A stretch of DNA of 49,382 nt from contig JAJPZM010000324.1 in the NCBI GenBank assembly GCA_021204335.1, positions 1-49,382 on the forward strand. The letters run 5' to 3'. The DNA is from Parabacteroides sp. GTDB lineage: Bacteria > Bacteroidota > Bacteroidia > Bacteroidales > Tannerellaceae. Position numbers and translations under genes: made by a program. Below the pieces are notes generated by a model that was not told the origin of the DNA, made no database searches, and worked only from the letters and a program-made list of their open reading frames with translations. Positions 42,862 through 49,382 of the stretch are shown piece after piece. The number at the start of each line of letters is the position of its first letter. Position 1 is the stretch's first letter.

Positions 42862-45800
42862 TTAAAAACTAATATTTGCACCTAATGACAAAGTTGTCGC
42901 AACAGGATAAGTACCCGAAGTTAGAATATTTCCCAATTTCGGATCTCCGCCCTTCCAGCCGGTGATCGTTGCCAGGTTCCTGCCTGTAAAAAAGACTTTC
43001 AGATCATTGATACCCATATTCTTTATGCAAGGTTGATTAAACGTATAGGATATCGTCAAATCCTGTAACCTTACGTAGGCGCGGCTCTGCAATCCCAGGA
43101 ACTTGCTGTCTCCGGTAAACCAAGCTGCCGGATACTCATTGCTCGGGTTTTGCTCTGTCCAATAAGGCATATAAATATTATTTGCACTGAAGAAGTCGGC
43201 TCTGCCGGCCATATAAGCAGGCGTATTCCCTTCCTGAAAATAACCGTTGCCGCCAAAAGTACCGGTAAACAGGAAATACAATTCCAGGTTTTTCCAGGAA
43301 ATCGTATTACCCAGGCTCAATTTGAAACGGGGATCTTTGTTTCCTACAATGATACGGTCGTCGACAGTTATCACGCCGTCGCCATCCATATCGACATATT
43401 TAGGAGTTCCGGCTTGTACCCCGTTGGCATTCATATATTCCACATCGCTTTCCTGCACGATGCCATCCTGCTTGTAGCCGTAAATGGAATGAATCGATTG
43501 ACCTATAAACAGGTTATTGCCAAGGTCGTCGTCCTCTTTTCCGTCGCCGTTCAAATCTTCGCCATACAAACGGTTCAGGCGATTGCGGTTCAGCCAGAAT
43601 GTCAGGCTGGTGTTCCAGGTCCAGTCGGGCGTTTGGATATTCACCGAACGAAGCGTCATTTCCACACCACGATTACGAACTTCTCCCATCGACGACTTCA
43701 TCTCGTTAAAACCGGTCATCGAAGGGATCGTCCGGTTGAATATCTGGTCATACGTTTTGGAGAAATAGACATCCAGGTCTGCAAACAACCGGTTGTTCAG
43801 CCAGGAAGATTCAAAACCGACATTCCATGCTTCCGTAGTTTCCCATCCCAATAAGGCATTCCCGATCATTTGTTGTTTTATACCGTAGGAAGGTGTACCT
43901 GTATTTCCAAAAGGATAAAAAATACCACCGGAAGATCCAGCGTTTACTTTCGACAAGGTTCCGTAGGGATCTATTCCCTGGCTACCATTCTTACCCCACG
44001 ATAATTTGAGTTTCAGGTCATCCAAAAAGCCGGCAGACTCCAGGAACGGTTCATTCGAGATTCGCCAGGCGGCACCCACTGCACCGAAATTACCCCATTT
44101 ATTCTGTGCTCCGAATACAGAGGCTCCGTCCCTTCTGTAAGAACCCGTTAAATAATAAATGTCGTTATATGAATAAGACAACCGGGCAAAGTAACCGACA
44201 TTCCTCTTTTTCACATTATTATTGGCAAGCTTCTGTATGGTTGCATAATGCAATCCGTCTACTCCCAGAATAGTATTGCCGTTGGCTGCAAAATCAGTGC
44301 CGGTCATTTCCTCGTCTTTGCTCGCCCAGCTATCCCGGGTGGCAATGGCAGTCAGGTCGATCGTATGTTTGCCGAACGTATTTTTATAATTCAGGATATT
44401 ATCCAGTACCCAACTGGTTGTTTTTATATTTTGGGCAAAACCGTTTGCACTGGCTAAATAACTCTGCTGCGTAGTAACCGAATAACGGGATTCATCGTCG
44501 TAAGGACCTATAGGCGTATAATAGGATTCGTGGTAGAATTGCCCTACTCTCCGGTAGTCCAGGTTGCCGGTATAATTCAGACGGTAGCTCAATCCTTTTA
44601 CCCAAGGCAATTTTACGACTGTAAAGGCATTCATTCTGAAATTATTACGAAAATCGGTATCATCCAGGTTGTCGGAATCTACACCCCCACAACGGATTCA
44701 TCGCCTCGCTCTGCCCGTTCGGATATTTTTCCAACAGGGAAGAAGAAGCTCCGCGATACATCATATCGTAAGGGGTAAGGATCTGTGTATTCGTTAAGTT
44801 GGCACCGACTCCCGAATAGTCGGAATGCGTATAAGCGGCATCCACACCGATCTGCAACCAGTCCGTTATATCCGTATTGACTTTACCTAAAACGGTCATT
44901 CTCGAGAAATCATCTCCTTTTACGATCCCCTGGTTATCCGTATAAGAAGTCGACAGGTAATAATTCATCTTTTCTCCGGCTCCCGACACAGATACCTGAT
45001 AATCCTGTATCCAGCCCGTACGGGTAGATTCATCGAGCCAGTCGATTTCCTGCCCTGCCTCATAATTCAATTTTTGCTGGGCAAACAAGAAGCTGTAGTC
45101 TTCATACCTGTTCTTGTCGCGAACCATGTTCAGCCATTGTTCGCCTTTCAGCAATTCGGGACGACGATGCCAGTTCTGCATGCTTCCCGTCACATTCATA
45201 TTGATGACAGGCTTGCCCGTTCTTCCTTTCTTGGTAGAAATAATGATCACCCTGTTTGCGGAACGTGAGCCGTAAGCCGCCGCCGATGTCGCATCTTTCA
45301 GAATATCGAAAGAAGCAATATCGTTCGGATTGATATCGTTGATGCTTCCCATAAAGATAACACCGTCGACAACAATCAACGGATCGTTCGAGCCGGAGAT
45401 AGAGTTCTGCCCACGAACCTGCATCGACGGCTGTCCGCCTGCCGAGTTGGTTGCTCCGATATCCAGACCGGAAACGCTTCCCTTCAACGATTCGAGGGCA
45501 TTCATATTCAGAGAAAGGGCAATCGGAGAATTCTCCAGCTTCAAAGAACTGACAGAACCGGTAAAGTCCTTTTTAGTCGTCGTTCCATAGCCGATCACGA
45601 CGACTTCATCGATCAGCTCGACATTCTCCGCCAGGCGGATTTCCAGATTCTTTTGATTATTCACCGCCACTTCCCGGTCTTCATAGCCAATATAAGAAAC
45701 TTTCAAAACCGCACCGGGAGCTACATACAGGGTAAAAACCCGTTAACATCGGTAATCATCCCGTTCGTCGTCCCTTTTTCCACCACATTGGCTCCGATAA

Positions 45801-46196
45801 CAGGGTCGCCTTGCGAATCAAACACAACACCTGTTACCTTTTATTCGTTTGCTGGAGCAGCCCATCGGCACCTATTTTATTCAGCACAATTTGCCGTCCG
45901 TTGATAGAATAGGAGATGCCAGTATTTTCAAACAGGTTGTTCAATACCTCGGCTATATTCTTATTGTCTGCCGAGACATTTACTTCGCGTTCCACATCAA
46001 CAATTTTCTTGTTATAAAGAAAACGGAATTCAGTGTCTTCCTCTATCTGGTTCAGCACCTCCTCTATGGAAACATTATTCATCCGAAGACTCATAGATGT
46101 CGACTGGGAATAAGATACCGAAGCCAGAATTTGTGTTAGACTTAAAGCAATAAATAACAGGCACAATCTCATAACTCGAAAGATTTTAACGGCCAA
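42862..46196 (-). pseudogene. SusC/RagA-family TonB-dependent receptor with STN domain, broken into three fragments by three 1-nt indels
   Basis: Fragments 45834-46196 (signal + STN), 44660-45706 (plug: SLKGSVSGLDIGATNSAGGQPSMQVRGQNSISGSNDPLIVVDGV), 42862-44634 (barrel). Frame changes at T-run 45839-45842, A-run 45734-45738, C-run 44684-44688; correcting each restores a continuous SusC reading. Confidence 0.9.
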
Positions 46197-46295
46197 ACCA
46201 GGCCTTTCGATTTTTTATCCGAAATGAAATTCATACATTTGTTTGTTTAGTTAGAAAATAAGGTTACTAAAAACTTTCGGACAGCTAAATGATCT

Positions 46296-46324
46296 AAAGG
46301 AAAGGCCTCGCACACCTTTCCTTT
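46296..46324. terminator. Hairpin with terminator-like features upstream of susC
   Basis: AAAGGAAAGG - CCTCGCACA - CCTTTCCTTT followed by TTATTT on + strand. Confidence 0.45.
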
Positions 46325-46593
46325 TTATTTAAAGCCGTTCCATTGATCTCGCTTGATTCATAAGACTACTTCATAGGCATCAGATTTTAAAGTGAACAAA
46401 TAATAATTATCTCCTTACATAACTAAGACGTTCCAGTTATTCTTTACCACAACCGAAAAGCCACTTTTCTTACAAAAAAAATAAATGTCGGACGAATGAT
46501 CAAGTACGCGGAAGCAGGCTGCCTCTGTTTATTAGGTAAAAAGGTTAATTAATCTTAGCAGTAACAAAATAGTTGCCGTACCACTTGTGCATC

Positions 46594-46615
46594 AGTAACA
46601 ATTCCGTTACTTTTG
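46594..46615 (+). promoter_or_regulatory. hicAB promoter (-7 box TACTTTTG 46608-46615) overlapping a dyad AGTAAC-N6-GTTACT (46594-46611)
   Basis: TAnnTTTG match about 27 nt upstream of the hicA ATG, TTGT at the -33 position, and a second CAGTAACAA copy at 46559-46567. Confidence 0.5.
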
Positions 46616-46642
46616 TATTGCATTAATAAAGCTCTTTGAAAC

Positions 46643-46825
46643 ATGAAAGTATCAGAGTTGGTAAGGTTGCTCAAGGCGTCCGGCTGCTCGATCTATCGAA
46701 GAGGCGCAAACCATGACATCTGGATTAGTCCTGTCACAGGAAAAACTTTCCCGGTGTCGCGCCATAAAACGGAAGATCTAAAGCCCAAGACGCTGGAAAG
46801 CATCAAGAGCAAAGCGGGGATTTAA
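46643..46825 (+). CDS. hicA: HicA-type mRNA interferase toxin
   Basis: 60 aa; MKVSELVRLLKASGCSIYRRGANHDIWISPVTGKTFPVSRHKTEDLKPKTLESIKSKAGI, the HicA dsRBD-like fold with the catalytic His region. Confidence 0.92.
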   Translation: MKVSELVRLLKASGCSIYRRGANHDIWISPVTGKTFPVSRHKTEDLKPKTLESIKSKAGI

Positions 46826-46888
46826 TTCCCCGCTCCGCTTTCCTTTGATACTGGCATAGATCAAGGGCTTTATTTAAAATTACAGATT

Positions 46889-47296
46889 ATGAGAATAACA
46901 GCTATCATTGAAAGAAATGACAACAACTATTATCAGATTAGTTCTGATGCTGAATTAATGAGGTGTTGTTTTGGTGGATACGGGTATTCCGTATCAGAGG
47001 CAAAAGAAGACTTTTTGAAGAGTATTGATGAAGCGAAAGAGATTATTGCAGAAAGGGGAGAAGTCATACCAGAAAAAGATAGTCATATAGAGGTCTCATT
47101 TAAGTATGATATCCCTTCCTTCTTCAATTATTTTGATTGGATTAATGTCAGCCAGTTCGCAAAGAAAGCAGGGATTAACGAATCCAAGATGCGCCAGTAT
47201 AAGGCCGGGTTAGCTTTCGCGTCTGAATCAACTACCAAAAAGATTCTTAAAGCAGTCAAGGAAATAGGTTTAGAATTACAGTCTGCATCTATTTAG
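46889..47296 (+). CDS. hicB: HicB-type antitoxin with C-terminal HTH
   Basis: 135 aa; HicB pocket N-terminus (GYGYSVSEAKEDFLKSIDEAKEII) plus NVSQFAKKAGINESKMRQYKAGLAFASESTTKKILKAVKEIG helix-turn-helix. Confidence 0.9.
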   Translation: MRITAIIERNDNNYYQISSDAELMRCCFGGYGYSVSEAKEDFLKSIDEAKEIIAERGEVIPEKDSHIEVSFKYDIPSFFNYFDWINVSQFAKKAGINESKMRQYKAGLAFASESTTKKILKAVKEIGLELQSASI

Positions 47297-47348
47297 AGAA
47301 TATTCCAACCGTCAAGCTCTGACCTTGTTTAGAGCTATATTAATGCAT

Positions 47349-47377
47349 GCCCCGCTCCTTATGGTTCGGGGCTTTTT
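47349..47377 (+). terminator. Rho-independent terminator after hicB
   Basis: GCCCCG CTCCTTATGGTT CGGGGC TTTTT. Confidence 0.8.
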
Positions 47378-47419
47378 GTTGTATAACTTAGTCCTTCTTT
47401 GAAAAGACCGAATCCCCTC

Positions 47420-48451
47420 CTACTTTCTTTTATAAACCTCTATCGCCTGTTTCTCGTATGTGTTGTTGCTGTCCTTCACTCTTTTGTTTTGTTTGAAATG
47501 CAAAGGGGCACTCATCTCCAACAACCGAAGTATTTCATCCAACGATTCATATTCGAATGTTGCGCGGTAAGGAGCATTTGCCAACGATGAATCTTTGAGA
47601 TCTATATCGACATTAAAGGTCAGTCCCAGCCGCTTGAACACATACGATAAAGGATCATCCCGAAATATCATCAGGCCGTCTTTCCAGGCATACCATTTGT
47701 AAGGATCGGTCTTTGCTATCAGGCATTGTTTGGTCAGGTTATTGAAAGAAGCACGTTCGCCCGGCTTCATACTGACCGGCGAAGAATTTCCGAAAACAAC
47801 ATCGACCTTGCCCTTTACCATCGTAACGGCCGTTATGGAGTCTTTGTTGTAGGCTTCTATATTAAAGGCTGTACCCGTCGCCCGGAGAGTGATCTGTTCT
47901 GTTTTCACGATAAACGGATTTTCCGTATCGGAATGTACTTCAAAATAGCCTTCCCCATTCAGGAACACATCGCGCTCGCCTTTCCGGAAAGCCAAAGGAT
48001 ACCGGAGGGTACTGCCGCCATTCAGCCAGACAAGGGTTCCGTCCGGCAGACGTACTTCCGAAAAAGTGCCATGAGGAGATTTCACTTCCTGGTATTCGAC
48101 CGTATTGTGCAAGGCATCGCCTTTATCCAAATACAGATAGGCACAAAGTAGCAGTAAAGAAATAACCAGGATAGCTGCCGCGCGTTGCCAATAAATCAAC
48201 AAAGCCCGGGTAATATTCCTCCTCGTGGATGCGATATTTGCCAATATATTTTCCCCGGCTTCATTTACGTCAATCTCAGCAGGGTTAAATGCGGGGTGCA
48301 TTACCTGCCATACATTACGCACCTGCTGAAAATACTGGTCATTTTCAGCAGATTGCCTCACCCAATCTTCCAGTTTACGGCGTTCTTCCTCCGTTGCTTT
48401 TCCGGATAGATAAGCTGTTATAATAGGTTGTATTTGATCCTTGTCTGTCAT
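47420..48451 (-). CDS. FecR-family anti-sigma factor
   Basis: MTDKDQIQPIITAYLSGKATEEERRKLEDWVRQS, single TM, FecR domain VKSPHGTFSEVRLPDGTLVWLNGGSTLRYPLAF...FEVHSDTENPFIVKTEQITLRATGTAFNIEAY. Start set at the internal ATG (48451). Confidence 0.92.
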   Translation of the reverse strand: MTDKDQIQPIITAYLSGKATEEERRKLEDWVRQSAENDQYFQQVRNVWQVMHPAFNPAEIDVNEAGENILANIASTRRNITRALLIYWQRAAAILVISLLLLCAYLYLDKGDALHNTVEYQEVKSPHGTFSEVRLPDGTLVWLNGGSTLRYPLAFRKGERDVFLNGEGYFEVHSDTENPFIVKTEQITLRATGTAFNIEAYNKDSITAVTMVKGKVDVVFGNSSPVSMKPGERASFNNLTKQCLIAKTDPYKWYAWKDGLMIFRDDPLSYVFKRLGLTFNVDIDLKDSSLANAPYRATFEYESLDEILRLLEMSAPLHFKQNKRVKDSNNTYEKQAIEVYKRK

Positions 48452-48513
48452 TTTTTCTTTTCTAGTATATAAGACGTTCGGAAAATGATTGTCCACATTG
48501 TTTATAACTTTTT

Positions 48514-49092
48514 TTAGGGAATACCGATTAATAGCAAAAACAGGAAGAAATCTTTCAGCTGTTTCCTCAATAACTCCAACGTCTTGCTGACACGCACTTC
48601 GACCGTACGTTCGGAGACATTCAACTTCTCTGCTATTTCTCTATATTTCAATCCTTCAAACCGGTTCAGCTCGAAAGCTTCCCGGTATAAATCAGGGACT
48701 TTCTCCAAGGCTCGATACAGGTGATCGTGCAAATCCGAATACAAGACATAGTTTTCCGTATCGTAACTATCCAGTACGGAGCCTTCATAACCTGTCTCAT
48801 ATTGGCGAACGATTTCCAAATGACGGAATTCATCCAAACAGCTGTTGCGCACCGCTTTCAGCAAATAAGATTTCAGGGAAGTTTCGATCTGTATATTTTT
48901 CCGGTCGTTCCAAAGTTTCAGGAAGATAGATTGGACGATGTCTTCGCAGGCACTTTTTTCTTTTATAAAGTTACCGCAAAACAGCACCAGATCGGTATAA
49001 TAGGTCTGAAACAATAATGAGAAAGCCTCTTTGCTGTCTTGCTTCAAAGCCGACAAAACAAAGTTTTCTTGTTGTTTTTCCAGTTTTCCCAT
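48514..49092 (-). CDS. ECF RNA polymerase sigma factor (FecI-like)
   Basis: 192 aa; FSLLFQTYYTDLVLFCGNFIKEKSACEDIVQSIFLKLW and KVPDLYREAFELNRFEGLKYREIAEKLNVSERTVEVRVSKTLELLRKQL. Confidence 0.93.
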   Translation of the reverse strand: MGKLEKQQENFVLSALKQDSKEAFSLLFQTYYTDLVLFCGNFIKEKSACEDIVQSIFLKLWNDRKNIQIETSLKSYLLKAVRNSCLDEFRHLEIVRQYETGYEGSVLDSYDTENYVLYSDLHDHLYRALEKVPDLYREAFELNRFEGLKYREIAEKLNVSERTVEVRVSKTLELLRKQLKDFFLFLLLIGIP

Positions 49093-49188
49093 ATTTATTT
49101 CAAGTATAGATTCTCTTTCCCAGGGGGCTAAATTAATTACATTTTTCTATATTTCAGCTATTTTGCCAGGCAAAACTACAAGCAACAA

Positions 49189-49223
49189 AGCCCCTGCGAT
49201 ACGAGATCGCGGGGGCTGTTTTT
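49189..49223. terminator. Hairpin terminator upstream of the sigma gene, usable by transcripts entering from the right or by + transcripts
   Basis: AGCCCCTGCGAT - ACGAG - ATCGCGGGGGCT followed by GTTTTTTG on + strand; T-rich tract also on minus strand. Confidence 0.65.
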
Positions 49224-49330
49224 TGTCTGTATCCCTTCCTCACGGGAGAAATAACAGAAGAACTTTATTTTATTACTTAATATTAATAACCACTTTTTCG
49301 CCTGTCGCAGGGTATTTGATGGTTAGTAGA

Positions 49331-49357
49331 AGGTGTCCTAAAAGGATGCCTTCTTTT
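49331..49357 (+). terminator. Small terminator-like hairpin near window end
   Basis: AAGGTGTCCT AAA AGGATGCCTT C TTTTTT, 10 pairs including two G-T. Confidence 0.4.
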
Positions 49358-49382
49358 TTGTTATGCGGCCAATTCATTATCC

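Noticed and set aside
44684-45842. Phase variation of susC by homopolymer slippage
   Set aside because: Runs are only 4-5 nt and three separate corrections are needed to restore the frame, which is a poor design for a reversible switch; no invertible-promoter repeats seen beside it.
49331-49382. Insertion-sequence end at the right edge
   Set aside because: Only a small terminator-like hairpin is visible and the window ends; no transposase sequence to support an IS call.

Overview
The window looks like a Bacteroidales chromosome segment, probably Parabacteroides/Bacteroides-like, judged from gene content and TAnnTTTG-type promoters; the species was not verified. Left part (1-~17 kb): a YgjP-like metallopeptidase, then on the minus strand sprA, ruvA, an SMP-30-like protein, trkH, trkA, dxs and cstA. 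Middle (~17-32.3 kb): an intact minus-strand division/cell-wall (dcw) cluster, rsmH-ftsL-ftsI-murE-mraY-murD-ftsW-murG-murC-ftsQ-ftsA-ftsZ-yqeY, closed by a strong terminator. There is no mraZ upstream of rsmH. Right part (~32.8-49.1 kb): an L-rhamnose-type polysaccharide utilization locus (PUL) with a six-hairpin glycosidase, GH106, GH78, SusD, SusC, a FecR-type anti-sigma and an ECF sigma. A HicAB toxin-antitoxin module sits between SusC and FecR. Main observations: (1) the PUL carries five separate disabling lesions (single in-frame stops in GH106 and GH78, three 1-nt indels in susC), while every housekeeping gene to the left is open. (2) Several intergenic regions hold short imperfect repeat arrays with a 21-23 bp period and, in two cases, clear dyad cores. 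These may be an uncharacterised protein-binding or transcript-end element. All calls come from reading the sequence and the supplied ORFs; no database search was run.
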